Positions 1 to 12,722 are shown, numbered from the stretch's first letter. The stretch is 64,000 bases of DNA from Paramecium pentaurelia (GCA_905183005.1 CAJJDO010000098.1:1-64000); one strand, 5' to 3'. A program made the numbers and translations. Notes: a model not told the origin generated them from the letters alone.

Positions 1-43
1 CAAACCCAAACCCAAACCCAAACCCAAACCCAAACCCAAACCC
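1..43. repeat. Telomere, CCCAAA repeats
   Basis: Seven consecutive CCCAAA units (GGGTTT on the other strand) open the window and stop abruptly at base 43. This repeat type is the G3T3 telomere of Paramecium; no G4T2 unit is mixed in here. It marks the physical left end of a macronuclear chromosome. Confidence 0.97.
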
Positions 44-215
44 GTTTCCAGAATTTTTGGTTCATTTTTTAAAAGATATTTTTATGATGATTTGAAATTT
101 AAAAAAAAAATAATTTAAAAAATGGTATATTAAATATATATAATTTCAATTTTCAATTTGTTTAAAGTAAATTGAATTAATTGGAAATTTAGGATGTGAG
201 TAGATATTATTTATC

Positions 216-925
216 ATGGAAAAAGTTACCAGCTTAGTAGATCTTGATCGTATAAGAAGTATATTAAGTAATCCTTAGAAGTTATTTGATAAGATATAAT
301 TTTATATTTATTACAGCAGTTATGAAGCAAAGGAATTGTATAATAATCGAAATGTTAAATAATATTGTTTAATTATTTCTTTATTAGTTTGACTCTTCAT
401 CTTCAATTCATAAGATAAGTAAGATAATTTTCCAAAGTTTTATTCCTTTCTCTCATATAGGGAATATTTATTTAAATATCATAAAAGCTGTTATCAGTTA
501 ATATTTATAGAGACTCAAATTTAAATGATACTGCATTAAATAAATACTCTAGAAAGATTTTAACAGAAAAGGCACAATACGAAGAGGCTATAAGAAGGTG
601 GAAATAATAAAATAAAAAGTTAATTTTAAATTAAATTCTCACAACGTCATTCTTTTTAAATCATGTAGAATATTATGATAGGTTTACTTAATTTAATAGC
701 AAAGATAATAAAAAAGATATTTCAAGAATTAAAAAAATTAAGTTGATCCTAAATTATTTTAGCAATTAATTTAAACTATAAAAAAGTTAAAGCCAACGTT
801 TTTATAATCTTTAATTATTTATAAAAGTATTTCTCAAAATTGAAAAATACTTTTTGGACTATTGTAAAAAAAGGACAATTTTGTTATATATTTTCTTTAA
901 ATTATATATTGTTATATGTGATTGA
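216..925 (+). pseudogene. Possible gene remnant, unknown
   Basis: An ATG at 216 opens a frame with glutamine-type TAA/TAG codons and candidate tiny introns near 350 and 430. A second frame runs from about 523 to the TGA at 923 and includes a plausible charged segment (...LTEKAQYEEAIRRW...). I do not recognise the protein and cannot join the pieces into one model. With TGA as the only stop, frames of this size also arise by chance in such AT-rich DNA, so this may be noise. Confidence 0.22.
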
Positions 926-1240
926 AATATAAAATTTCATCGTTTTGATATTGCACTCCTAATAATGAATTTAATTTAAAAAGTATTTGTAGAAAATAAA
1001 ATTATTTGATTAGTATTCAATTTATTATTTCTTATGAATTACCTTAGAAAATCTTATGAAAGCATTTTATCCCCATAATTAACCTCATAAGATTTACACA
1101 AATTCCATTATCCTAATATACCTATAATTAAATTACTCAAATGTGCTAAACATTATTCTTTAAAATCCTATCTAATGTTTTATAGATGTTGCTGTAATAA
1201 TAAAAAATATAAGTCAGATTTTTTCTAAATTTTCAATACA

Positions 1241-2538
1241 ATGTCAAACAATTATGTTCATTCTATTAAAGAAGCATAGTTATCGCTTCAACCTAATTTA
1301 TCCAAATCATTAAAGTCTTTAAGATTGGACCCAAAAGTAGCAATGCTTTTCTGTTCTTTCAAATTATCTATTCCTCTAAATTAATAACCATTTATGTAAA
1401 GACATGTTGAGCATAAATTGAATTATAAATTAGTAAATAATTTATAATAGCAATAAAAACAAAATAATTTAGTTAGACTATTGCTTTATAAGAGAAAACT
1501 TTATTTAAAACTGCCGAATTAGTTATTAGAAGAAACATTTATAAAAAAGATATATAGTAAATGGATAATTTGCAAAAATACTAGATACGGATTTTGAAAT
1601 TGATGATTAATCAATCCTATTATGAGAGAATTCATCATCAATAAAACTGAAAAATCAAGGAAAATAATTTAAACGACATTATTTAAGAAACTAAAGAAAA
1701 AATTATTACACATTTTTGGATTAAATATTTGATGAAATAATATAGATAGGTGTTGATTGGAAGATCAACAATATAAATTGTTTGATGAAAAGGGATATTT
1801 TACAAGAAGAAAGTTACTCTTATATCAAAAAGGTATTATACCTCGATTACAATAGGCCAAATTAAATGTTGGGAATGTTGGATTACAAAATCTTAAGTCA
1901 TATTAAAAAGTTATTTCACAAATGCACATCAAAAATAAGAATTATAGTATGAAATATTAATGTGTGATAGAATAAATAGAGTTGAAAACTTAACAACTCA
2001 ATTTTTGTTTAGGTACCAAAAAAACAATTATAAGAAATGTTTTATAAATTCAAAAAAATAACATTTAATTAGATTGTTTTATATAGAAATTAGCAATAAA
2101 TAAATTTGGATTAAATTTTTTAACATAAACTTTATTTAATCTAAAGTAATTAATCAATTAAATGCCAGATTTATTAATACTGTATATCCATCAAATTCCT
2201 ATAAGTTTAGGATATGCTAGAACTATACATACTGCATGAAGCTCAACGATATGAAATTTTGTAATCGATTTAGAAATGGCAGAAACAAGAATAACATTAG
2301 TAGAGTGAGAAACAAAGAAAATTTATTTTTTTTCAAGGAAATTAGGATATAAATTAGTTTGTTAAAACAATTTTATTGAAGCTAAGCAATATTTACAAGA
2401 TTAAAATTTTTATTAATTAATATCGAAAAAATTTGAATCTTTTTGGGAATATATTAAAAAAATACTCCAACTGTAAGATCGATTTCAATTAATAAAAAAG
2501 GAGAAGTATTGAAATAAATAGTTTAAAAAAAGATTTGA
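1241..2538 (+). pseudogene. Eroded gene with in-frame TGA codons
   Basis: The frame starts at ATG 1241 (MSNNYVHSIKEAQLSLQ...). Protein-like sequence then continues to 2538, but it changes frame near an A-run at about 1575 and crosses several TGA codons (for example at about 1623, 2237, 2252 and 2309). Segments such as LYLDYNRPNQMLGMLDYKI and LYIHQIPISLGYARTIHTA look like genuine coding sequence. A candidate 32-nt intron fits near 1983-2014. I do not recognise the family. The simplest reading is a decaying subtelomeric pseudogene; several TGAs sit where tryptophan would be acceptable. Confidence 0.4.
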
Positions 2539-3070
2539 AATAAGTATAAGTAAATTCTTAAAAAGAAGTTTAAATTTACACTAATTTCGAAAATAAAAAC
2601 AAAATAAATATAAGAACTATAAAAAATTAAGGATTAAATATAAAAGACGATTATAAATATGTGACTTTTTGTAAAAAGGTAATAGAAAAGTAAAATTTGA
2701 ATAACTGACATGTTACCTAAAAAAGAAAACATAATTTAATTAAAATTATAATCATACGAATAAAATAAATATTGTTGTTTAAATAAATTTAGATATATGA
2801 AATTACTCCAAAATTATTTGCAAAAGATGGCAATTAAATTTCTTCAAACTTATAAAATTTATGATTTATTTATTATTTTTCTGTTTTTGATGCTTCCCTT
2901 TTATAAGTTTTTAAACTTTACCAATAGACAAATGATATCTAAAATGTGTTTGTAAGTTGCTCTTCTGTAATTTTTCTCATATTTTCCTACTACTGCGAAT
3001 AAATAATTATTATTGTATTAATTTTCTTCTTATTATAAATATATATTAATTAATATTAAAGGATCTATAA

Positions 3071-4148
3071 TACATTTTTTTTATAGAAAAGATTAAAATA
3101 TATCATATATAAATATAATAGTAAACTGCTATAAAAACACAATAAAGTATTCAAAATTGATATAATAAAAATAAAGAGAACAAAAAATGAAATATTAGTA
3201 TTAAAGTATGAATTTGAGGAATAGAACAAAATTGTACATATATATATATTAATAAATTCCTAATAAAATATATAAATGTAAAATTTCAATACAAACTTTA
3301 GTTATACTGAATGTAAATATCTGTAAATTTATATAAAAATGTTGATAAACAATGGAACTAAATTTATTTTAGTAAAATAGTAAAATATATAATAAAAAAA
3401 AATTATTATCATCATTCAAATAACTATTAGTTAAATAGTAATCATTGAAGGATTAACATTATGTTAATGTAAAATTTAGAATAAAGAAACAATATTTAAT
3501 ATGGAAATATAGAACTACTTTTAAAATAAAAAAATGATATATGAAAATATTTTAAATAAAGGATAATTTAATTATTAGTTATCATAAAATACATTTTATT
3601 GTTGCATTCTCACACCTTATAAATTTAATTAATTTTATTGAGGTTTGGGTTAAAATTAAATTTTCAACAATAGAACTAACTTTATATATACACAAAACAA
3701 TTTTAAGATATAAATTTTTCTTGAAATCTAAATATAATAATCATAGACTGGGAATATTTATTAAAAAAAAATTTAAACAATTAAATATATCATTCTTCAC
3801 AATTTTATAATGTTTTTGACTCTCTAGAATCAATATAATTACTTAAGTCTTCTAATATTATAATTAGCTCACAGGATATAATATTTCCCAAAGGTTGACA
3901 ATATTAATATGTTTTAACATCTCCAAAACGCTATTATGGATTAATAAATTTGCCCTATCTTCAAATTTGATTTTGCATTATAAATATCTTATTGGTCATC
4001 ATTTTGAGTAAATAATCTGTTTGTTTACTTAACTTAGTCTTTTTCTCAAATAAATATCCTTTAAAAGTATTCTGTTATCCAAATTTAAAACTAATTGCTA
4101 GATTGCCTTCTGGCCTGGCATGGAGATTTAGATGATTTTTTTTTTTAT
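3071..4148. repeat. Left copy of 1,078-bp direct repeat at an N
   Basis: This non-coding AT-rich block recurs at 4150-5227 with a constant offset of 1,079, and the two copies are separated by one N at 4149. I saw no difference wherever I compared them, including the T-run and the (AT) tract. It most likely represents two overlapping contig ends that were joined without merging. Confidence 0.9.
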
Positions 4149-4149
4149 N

Positions 4150-5227
4150 TACATTTTTTTTATAGAAAAGATTAAAATATATCATATATAAATATAATAG
4201 TAAACTGCTATAAAAACACAATAAAGTATTCAAAATTGATATAATAAAAATAAAGAGAACAAAAAATGAAATATTAGTATTAAAGTATGAATTTGAGGAA
4301 TAGAACAAAATTGTACATATATATATATTAATAAATTCCTAATAAAATATATAAATGTAAAATTTCAATACAAACTTTAGTTATACTGAATGTAAATATC
4401 TGTAAATTTATATAAAAATGTTGATAAACAATGGAACTAAATTTATTTTAGTAAAATAGTAAAATATATAATAAAAAAAAATTATTATCATCATTCAAAT
4501 AACTATTAGTTAAATAGTAATCATTGAAGGATTAACATTATGTTAATGTAAAATTTAGAATAAAGAAACAATATTTAATATGGAAATATAGAACTACTTT
4601 TAAAATAAAAAAATGATATATGAAAATATTTTAAATAAAGGATAATTTAATTATTAGTTATCATAAAATACATTTTATTGTTGCATTCTCACACCTTATA
4701 AATTTAATTAATTTTATTGAGGTTTGGGTTAAAATTAAATTTTCAACAATAGAACTAACTTTATATATACACAAAACAATTTTAAGATATAAATTTTTCT
4801 TGAAATCTAAATATAATAATCATAGACTGGGAATATTTATTAAAAAAAAATTTAAACAATTAAATATATCATTCTTCACAATTTTATAATGTTTTTGACT
4901 CTCTAGAATCAATATAATTACTTAAGTCTTCTAATATTATAATTAGCTCACAGGATATAATATTTCCCAAAGGTTGACAATATTAATATGTTTTAACATC
5001 TCCAAAACGCTATTATGGATTAATAAATTTGCCCTATCTTCAAATTTGATTTTGCATTATAAATATCTTATTGGTCATCATTTTGAGTAAATAATCTGTT
5101 TGTTTACTTAACTTAGTCTTTTTCTCAAATAAATATCCTTTAAAAGTATTCTGTTATCCAAATTTAAAACTAATTGCTAGATTGCCTTCTGGCCTGGCAT
5201 GGAGATTTAGATGATTTTTTTTTTTAT
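4150..5227. repeat. Right copy of 1,078-bp direct repeat at an N
   Basis: Counterpart of 3071-4148. No gene is recognisable in either copy. A short telomere-like string GGTTTGGGTT occurs in each (3642 and 4721). Confidence 0.9.
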
Positions 5228-5659
5228 AATTCATTGTTTTGAATTTTAATTCATATTTTTATTATTTTTGAGAGAAATAAATTTTCGTATAAACTTGAAA
5301 ATTTTTTAATATGTAATTAAATTTGAATAAGTATTTAACTATGAATGTGGCAGGCTATTTTTTAATTGATTTTTTAATGATTATTAATAATTAATTATTA
5401 ATGCATATTGGAGCAGAATAGTAAGGAAATCAACTGAGAGTTCCGCAAAATACTTACGAAATTTACAATTGCTAGAATATTTTAACATGTTGATAAGTTT
5501 CGGAAAAACAATTTCTTAAACTATGGGCCTTAATAAAGAATTGTCACTAAGATTACTTAAGAAATTTATATAAATTTTCCTTTTTTTAGCATAAAAAACA
5601 ATGAAATAATTAAAAATAATAGGGAACAAAAATAAATTGATATCAGAAAATAAACCAAA

Positions 5660-5869
5660 ATGCTGAAAGCATTAAAAGTTTTTAATATAATTATTACGCC
5701 CCAAAGTGCTGTAGGACGCTATCAATTTACTTTGAGGTCGGAAGGAACGGCCTCTCAGATGACCCTAGTTATGACCTCATCAGAAATAAAAGTTAATGTT
5801 TTAAGAAATTTTTTTTGGATTTCAAATTTTCGAATTTCATTTTTATTGTTTTATTTTGTGCAAAATTGA
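5660..5869 (+). CDS. Short ORF, unknown, doubtful
   Basis: A 69-codon frame from ATG to TGA with no TAA or TAG inside it. Its central part is less AT-rich than the surroundings. No motif is recognised and the last 20 residues are hydrophobic low-complexity sequence. It may be a fragment of an eroded gene. Confidence 0.2.
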   Translation: MLKALKVFNIIITPQSAVGRYQFTLRSEGTASQMTLVMTSSEIKVNVLRNFFWISNFRISFLLFYFVQN

Positions 5870-6357
5870 TAATTTGTTTCAAATTGTATGATTTTTAAGA
5901 CGATATTTAAATAATTTGTTTTTCAACACTATTTATGAAATTATGTAAATCACTTTTCTTATTTTAGGTTTTTATGTTTTATGAATTTTATTTTATTTAA
6001 ATATTCAATTTTTTTTATTTTTAAAAGTTTTATAGAATTATGATTTTCGCTTTTTCTTTGAATTTTTTACTTATTTTATATTTTAATGATTGTTAGGAAT
6101 ATTATAAATTCTATAAATGTGTAAAATTTGAGTATTTTGTAAAGGGCGACCAAAATTCAATCATTACTAAGTTAAGAAATTTTAGGTATTATTACTTAAA
6201 AACCAAACCCCAAAAATTGAGAATGCGCAATCAAATTCCATCATAATATACCTTTATCTTAATGAACACATCCTCGAGATGTTCAGATGCGCCTAATATG
6301 TCTTCTCAATTAGAAAACCAGTAGTGATATATAAGGAGGTAGAAGATTTCACCATTC

Positions 6358-7040
6358 ATGGATCAGCAAGACATATATGCAGCTATTAAACAAATTCAAC
6401 AAGGATGAAATTAAAAAAGTAAAATTAATAACCTCAAACTGGTGTGAATATATCAGAATGTGAAAGGAGGGAAAATTCAAAAGGAGGACTCCCTCAGCAA
6501 TAGTAGCTAAGAAGAATTCATTTAGAAAGTGGACAACCGACTCTAAGCCTTAGTTTTAAGCGGAGTACATCATCATTTAAGACAACAGTCAACCATAACA
6601 ACCAATTAAGAGAACTAAAATATAAACCAAAAATTAACTTTAGACTGATGACCTCTAACTGGCTCGAGCTACTCAAGACGATGATAAATCATTAGAAGAG
6701 TATAAACTTCAAGTTAAAGAACCTTAAATTGGTAAAATTGAAGATTTTATTTGATTATGGATCGGACGCATCCAATCCATAACATATGATCAAGAGTTTG
6801 ATGTTTGAAAGGAAGGGACTTCCAAAAAAAATTCAATTATATAAATAGCATCAATCTATTAGAGAGATTCCATTAGACTCCCACCTAATTCCAGAGACTA
6901 AACATGCACCTTAATTATTAAAGAGAGATTTTACTTAATATATATAAAAAGAATAAAACTAAAGAACTATGTATGTAACTATTTTCCTCAATAAGAAAGA
7001 AACTCATGTAAAAGTAAAAGAACTTGACTAGATGGTCGAA
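6358..7040 (+). pseudogene. Eroded coding sequence, unknown family
   Basis: Protein-like segments appear in all three forward frames without a continuous path. Examples are a run beginning KEDSLSNSSQEEFIQK near 6490, an acidic segment TDDLQLARATQDDDKSLEEY near 6645-6705, and a segment with LFDYGSDASN near 6745-6780. The base composition is closer to coding than to the flanking spacer. I take this as a frameshifted remnant, perhaps once continuous with the ORF at 7043. The LFDYGSD stretch faintly recalls an aspartic-protease active site, but that is not enough to name it. Confidence 0.3.
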
Positions 7041-7042
7041 TT

Positions 7043-7555
7043 ATGATTGATAATTTAAAATGCGCAAAATATTAAGATGTATTAACAGAGGAAAAGATTA
7101 TCAAAGCATATGAGGAATAAAGTCAAGATCCAAGTATCGACAAAATTGAAAACACCTTCCTGGCCGACAGTGGTATCAATATCTATAGGTCACTCAAGAA
7201 TAACTGTTGGGAAATTGTCATGTCCACTTGTTCTACTGAAAATTAGATATGGATATACCCTATAGACTAATTATTAGAAGTAGACCTATTTAGCATATAA
7301 TTCTGCAAATACATGTTTTCCTTGAATAATCAAACATAAGAGTACAACCAAAACTGGAGCAAAGGAATGTGTATCTGCCCATTCTGTTAAATTTTCCTCG
7401 ATTGGGAAAATGCCCATAACCTTTATTATAAAGATTAAGCAAGTTTGATCAAATTATATCTTTTTGGAACTCCTGATAAATAATAAAAATTAAAAATTTA
7501 TAATGAATAAATAATTTAATTTAAAAATGGATACCAACGGATCAGAAGTCATTGA
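7043..7555 (+). CDS. Hypothetical protein, possibly a remnant
   Basis: One uninterrupted 170-codon frame with normal Paramecium codon use, starting MIDNLKCAKYQDVL. It has a cysteine cluster CICPFC around residue 125 that could bind metal. I do not recognise the family. It runs 29 nt past the ATG of the next gene on the same strand, which is unusual in this compact genome; together with the eroded upstream region this suggests the 3' part of a broken gene. Start choice is only the first ATG after a TGA. Confidence 0.4.
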
Positions 7556-9772
7556 GGAAGAAGATTTCTTAAAATCACCACCAAACTTCTTAGAAGCAGA
7601 GAATCACAGCGTAATAAAATATTTTTTACATATAGAAAGCTTAAATCATTCATTAAGAAGTCATAAGTAATTCATAAAAATGTCCTTGTTGCAATTTATA
7701 CATTTCAACCTTAAAGTATTCCCTCTTTACAGATATAAATGCATTTATTGTACATGGTACTGTATACAAATACTTTTTGTTCATAAAAAATGTATTTATC
7801 CTTCTTAGTATAAATTTGTAACTTTTTAATAATTATTTATAGTATTATTGTTGGAATATATAATTTAATCTAGAACTTTAAAGGAAATTCATGTATTAAG
7901 AATGAAACCTGTAAATAGAATCTGAACAATTATTTATCAATTTTAAATAGAATGGATTCTTACTAGTATATTATACTTTTATGATAGTTTCGAGGATTAC
8001 ATTTTAGACATTTTATAATCTATATCAATTTTTATCCAATTAGCTTTCCTTCGATACATCTCATACTCTAAAAATGATTGTTATAGTATAGATCGCTAGA
8101 TTGATAGTGAGTTTACGATAAAAAAATGTTCCTTAAAGATCAAAAATTTGCCTAGTAATTGCAACAAAAAAGAAGGTATGAATCTCTTTGTAGCTAATAA
8201 ATATAAAAGAGACAGTGCACCATTAAACATTATTGATTGTAGTTTAATTTATGATCAAGAACATTTAGAAAATTAATTAAAGCTTAAAATAAAGGAAATT
8301 CTTTCTCAAAATAATGATACGTATATCTACTAGTTATAATTATTAGCTCTTTGAAAGATGTTATACGGAAGATTGTTGATTAGATTTTTATTCTGAAAAA
8401 TAGAGAATTGTTTTTGAAATCTACTAATACAGGATTTATAACTTTCTCTAGTTAAGTAATTATAATATTGTCATTTTAAGAAAGAGGCTATCAAATTTAA
8501 AGAGGTATTAGATAAATAAAGTGTGATTTATTGTCCAAGGCCTTTGGATGAAAAATGGATTAATAAAATTGAAAAATAGAATTTACTACTAGAAATTATC
8601 CTATTCATAATAGGATTGGCTTTATTTTATCTTTTGTACTAATTTGAAATTGCAAAAGATGAGTATACTTAATCAAATTCTGGATATTAATTAAATAGAA
8701 ATACACTTTTGAGCTTATGTGTGGCTATTATTTTCAAGATTAGTATGGAATTACAATTAAGAATGTGCTAGATAATAAGTTAATATGGTTAATATAAGAG
8801 AATGCCTTGGTATTTTTATGAACTTTTGATAATAATGGTAGGTTTAATGAATGTTATAGTATTTCCTATAGCAGTTTTTGAATAAAAAGACTAATATGAA
8901 AGTAAATTGAAATTTTGGAGAGATGGGGGGTTCAACGAAGATATTATTTATATCATATTGATTAATTCTTTCTCAATTATGATATTTAGTGTAATAGATA
9001 AATATTATGCTTTGAATTTATTAAAAAACACTTATTACAAATATTTAAAACAGAATTCAACTTTAACATAATTTGAAGCAAACTAATTAACCTAAAAAAA
9101 ATTGAACTTTAATGAACAATATATTGAGTTAGTTCATTTATGTTTTTTATGCTCCTATTATGGTTATATATATCCCATATGTTATCCTATGACTCTAATA
9201 GCTTTGTTAATTATCTTTTGGCTTTAAAAGTACTAACTTATTAATTATGGAGTTAAAGAAAATATCAGATTTGAAAAAGAATAATTAAAATTACCTATAT
9301 TAATTCTTTTAATTTGTTAGACATCATCTCATCAAGTAATCCAAAATGTACTTAAAACATCACTAACAACCCGCCCATTTTTCTATGTATTCATTATTTT
9401 GTCCTTTCTACTCATTTACTTGATTTTTTTTTCCGATTGGATTTTTATAAATTAGTCCTTAGATTATTAAACGAGTGAAGTCTTAATGAAGAGTATTGCT
9501 CATAACGATTTATATTCATAATTAAATCCACTAATAAATGAAAATCTTTGGCTGGGCGATGAATACGAAAAAGTAAGGGAATATTAATATTTTAGGGATT
9601 ACGTTTACATAAGTTTTCAAGATAAGAAAAATATTACAATGAGCTCTAAGTGAAATTGTTGAGAGAACTAGAAAGAGAATTTTAATAAGTATGATAAAAC
9701 TAGATTAATTAGAACTCCCTAAAAAAAACCACCATCTAACCTATTTAAGGTGAATAAATCATATTAGAATGA
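7527..9772 (+). CDS. OSCA/TMEM63-like (CSC1-like) cation channel
   Basis: A multi-pass membrane protein of 691 residues after removal of seven introns (7611-7635, 7818-7842, 7966-7987, 8321-8346, 8456-8480, 9573-9595, 9689-9712). Members of this family are mechanosensitive or osmosensitive cation channels of plasma or contractile-vacuole membranes. Visible features: an early KCPCCNLY cysteine motif, N-terminal hydrophobic segments, and a soluble domain ending in NTGFITFSS followed by YCPRPLDEKW, matching the RRM-like loop and its xAPEPxDxxW exit in OSCA proteins. A block of further hydrophobic helices follows (FNEQYIELVHLCFLCSYYGY and neighbours), then a charged tail. It is intact inside an otherwise decaying region. 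Anoctamins are the main alternative for the membrane part. Confidence 0.75.
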
Positions 9773-10672
9773 ACATTTTAACATTTATAAAGAATTTTTT
9801 TTACAATATCTTTGTAATCCAATTAGTTGTGTTAGACATCCTATTTTTAATATCAAATACCCATAAGCTTTAAATAAAGTCTATAAATTCTTCAAAAACG
9901 TTTGAATATTTCATATTTGAAAACTTAAATCCTCTCAAATGTAATTAAGATATATGAAGAATTAAATAGCTCTCTGAATTTAAGGCTAGATTATGATATC
10001 ATAGTTGAACAATAATACTTAAATTCAGAATTAGAAATTTATATTGCAATCTGCCTCATTTGTAATAATTAAGCATTAGATAGATGTCAGGTTCTGGTGG
10101 TTATACAAATGTTTATTTCAAGACTAAACCATTGTTAAGTAAGATATCATAATATAATAGATTCATTTTGATTGGTTAGTTTTCAATAACTTTTGATTCA
10201 AAATTTGAATCAATCATTTTCATTTATTCACTAACATTTTGTTTTTCTGAGTTTTTTTTTAAATCCAAATCAGTGCCCTTTTATACTTCATTCATTCTTG
10301 GATTATTTAACTCCTATTGTATTATTGAAAAATCTCCCTTTCCCTTTCTCTCATTTTCTTAAGAGCCATTTATTATTTATCTTTTATTTCAACAAATACC
10401 TTCTTTATTCCTCTTTTTGGAGCATTGATTACTCTATTATATCTGTCTGCATAAAGATATAAAAGCATTTATAATATGATGATTAAATTTATAATGAGTC
10501 AATATAATATGCCTATTATATGGATTCATTATAATTAATTTATATGAAATAAGTTACATATGAAAAAGAATCAATTTTTTTCTCAATATATATAAGTTTT
10601 CTGTATTATAAACTCAATATAAATTTAATTTTTAGATTATAAAGGCTTTTATCTTTAGGCAGACATCTATAT
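9773..10672. other. Mixed-frame spacer, no convincing gene
   Basis: Several forward open frames overlap here: one ending near 10194 with a segment YLNSELEIYIAICLICNNQ, one starting MSGSGGYTNVYFKTKPLLS at 10090, and one from about 10359 to 10820. None can be joined by standard tiny introns and none is recognised. The region behaves like eroded coding DNA. Confidence 0.3.
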
Positions 10673-11037
10673 TCATGGCAATAAAAGCCTAATAACAGAC
10701 AGGTGCAATATTTTTAAGTTGTTCAACTTCTGGAGAATATTCATCTCTATACTTATACTTATGTTGTATTTTCATCTAATCTAATGGTTGTATTCTTCAA
10801 AAAATAATAATATTGACCAGCTTTCTGCAATTCCTTAAAATTATGGTAAATCTATTCAAAAAATGGTAAAGACCATCCAGTTTTGCCTTTTTTTATTTAG
10901 TTAACAATGTGTTTGCAATCCACTTTAAGACCATGCATTTCGCTAAATAACCCATCATATATCAAACTATCAGAATGGATATTTCTAAATCTTAACTTCC
11001 TTTAGTTGTATTTACTAATGTAATCATAATAGAGCAT
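10673..11037 (-). CDS. Small hypothetical protein or remnant
   Basis: A reverse-strand frame of 111 residues starting MLYYDYISKYNQRK and ending LSVIRLLLP, with one 29-nt intron (about 10734-10762). The same frame continues upstream to an ATG at 11121 (MFDLLTEKRIHSINNDK...) but is cut by a TGA just before the ATG used here. So either the gene is short or a longer gene has one nonsense codon. The protein is rich in basic and aromatic residues and is not recognised. Confidence 0.35.
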
Positions 11038-11457
11038 TCAAAATCTAATCAAGATATATAACCAAATAGTTTTATCATTGTTTATTGAATGAATTCTTTT
11101 CTCTGTTAATAAGTCAAACATAAATATAAGTCAGACTATAGATTTTTAATAGAAAATCTGTGAAAGAAACTACCAATTCTTTGATTATTAAATATCCCTT
11201 ATTACTCTTTATTTGGAATAAGATTTAAAAGATAAATGAAAACAAAACTAAAAAATAGTTTTTGATATCTAGCAATTCACAAAAATTATATTATCATGAA
11301 TAACCATATTACAATGAATAAAATTATATTAAGTTTAAAAAAGATTAAAAAAACTTAATACTAGGAATATCTATATATCAAAAGGAGTAATTAAATTAAT
11401 TGATATCTAAATAAGCACTATTAGTGAATTGATAATAATATATAATTAACTTTTGAT

Positions 11458-12620
11458 TCACACATCTGTAACATTCATAGGCATCTCATCAATTTAGATA
11501 GAATAATGTTATTTAATATCTCTTAAAAGTCTAAAATCTAATTATTTAACAAAATTATTGGCAAAGCTCTTCCTCCAAACCTTCCTGATCTATTTATTCT
11601 ATGGAAATAACATTTTCTTGAATTTGGTAAATCGCAATTGATAAGTAAGTAGACTTATTAAACATCAAGACCTTATTGTTATTTTTAATAATAATACCTC
11701 TTTCCCAAAAATCAGTAGCAATAAAAACTTGATTATTTCCTTATCTAAACTCAGCCATAATTTCATCTCTCTCATTTCCAGTCATATTTCCATTAATTTT
11801 TACTCATCTTATTACTTATTCTTAGTGGAACAGAAGATAACTCCTTAAGAATGTCATATAAATCACATAAAGTTTAAAACTTCCATTCTTCTGTATCAAC
11901 TTATGTAATTTCTTCTAATGTTAGTTTATCACTTTTCACTATTATCTTAAGTGGATTATTTATGAATTTATCAATCCTATCAAGTATTTCTTAAGACAAA
12001 TTTGTTGATACTACTATATTTTAAGTTTTCGGTAGTAAATTATGATTTGAATTCTTTATTTAATCGTTCATCATCTTCATCAAGAATTAGCGTTTTTAAA
12101 TGACCAACACGTATTCCTTTTTCTAATTCATATCAAACACTCTACAAGAAGTGTCTGATACTATTTAAATTTCATGCTACAATTTGCTAATATCATCATA
12201 AATTGAATGGCCAAAATACATGTAAGATTTCACCTTATATTATTACTGGAAACATTTAGAAAGTCCCCAAAAGCCTAAGCTACCTTTGAAAGTTATTCTG
12301 CAAACTCTCTTGTATTCCATAAGATTAACACTTAGGATTCCCTAATTAGAATAATAGAAATCTTCTACTTATATAATTCAAAATGGAATAATCTGGTAAA
12401 CTAAATGCTCCTGTACCCCTTTAGCTTTATACAATAACATCTCTTCTTGTTATTATTTGTAAAATATCTCTTTGTTGCTGACGGTTCATTAAAACCAAAA
12501 GCGTAGATCCCTGTATTTAGAATAAAATCTACCTCTCCGAAATTCATAAGTTAGATAAATAGTTATCTCCTCTGAACTTTGATACTCCACAGCGTCCTTT
12601 AAATCATGTACCCATAATTA
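11458..12620 (-). pseudogene. eIF4A-III-like DEAD-box helicase pseudogene
   Basis: Segments line up in order with eIF4A/eIF4A-III: GIYAFGFNEPSA (Q motif), RDVIVQSQRGTGAF (broken Walker A), NTREFAEQLSKVAQAFGD, ILDEDDERLNKEFK (DEAD box changed to DEDD), EEWKFQTLCDLYDIL, FRQGNNQVFIATDF, LDVQQVYLLINCDLP, YFHRINRSGRFGG, and the tail QIDEMPMNVTDV. The segments occupy different frames: shifts occur near 12480, 12045, 11810 and 11570, and about 25 residues of the C-terminal lobe are missing near 11830. A 26-nt intron (about 11671-11696) is preserved. With the ATP-binding loop destroyed and several frameshifts this cannot encode a working helicase. Confidence 0.85.
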
Positions 12621-12722
12621 GTTATTTATGAGTTCAAAAAAAAAATCTGCTTGTCTATTATAAGATATTTGTTATTAAATCATTTTTTATTTGACATTAC
12701 ATCCTCTAAATAAATTTTTCTT

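Noticed and set aside
6640..7040. Possible retrotransposon aspartic protease (LFDYGSDASN)
   Set aside because: The D-S/T-G triad is not present, no integrase or reverse transcriptase follows, and no terminal repeats were found. Kept only as eroded unknown coding sequence.
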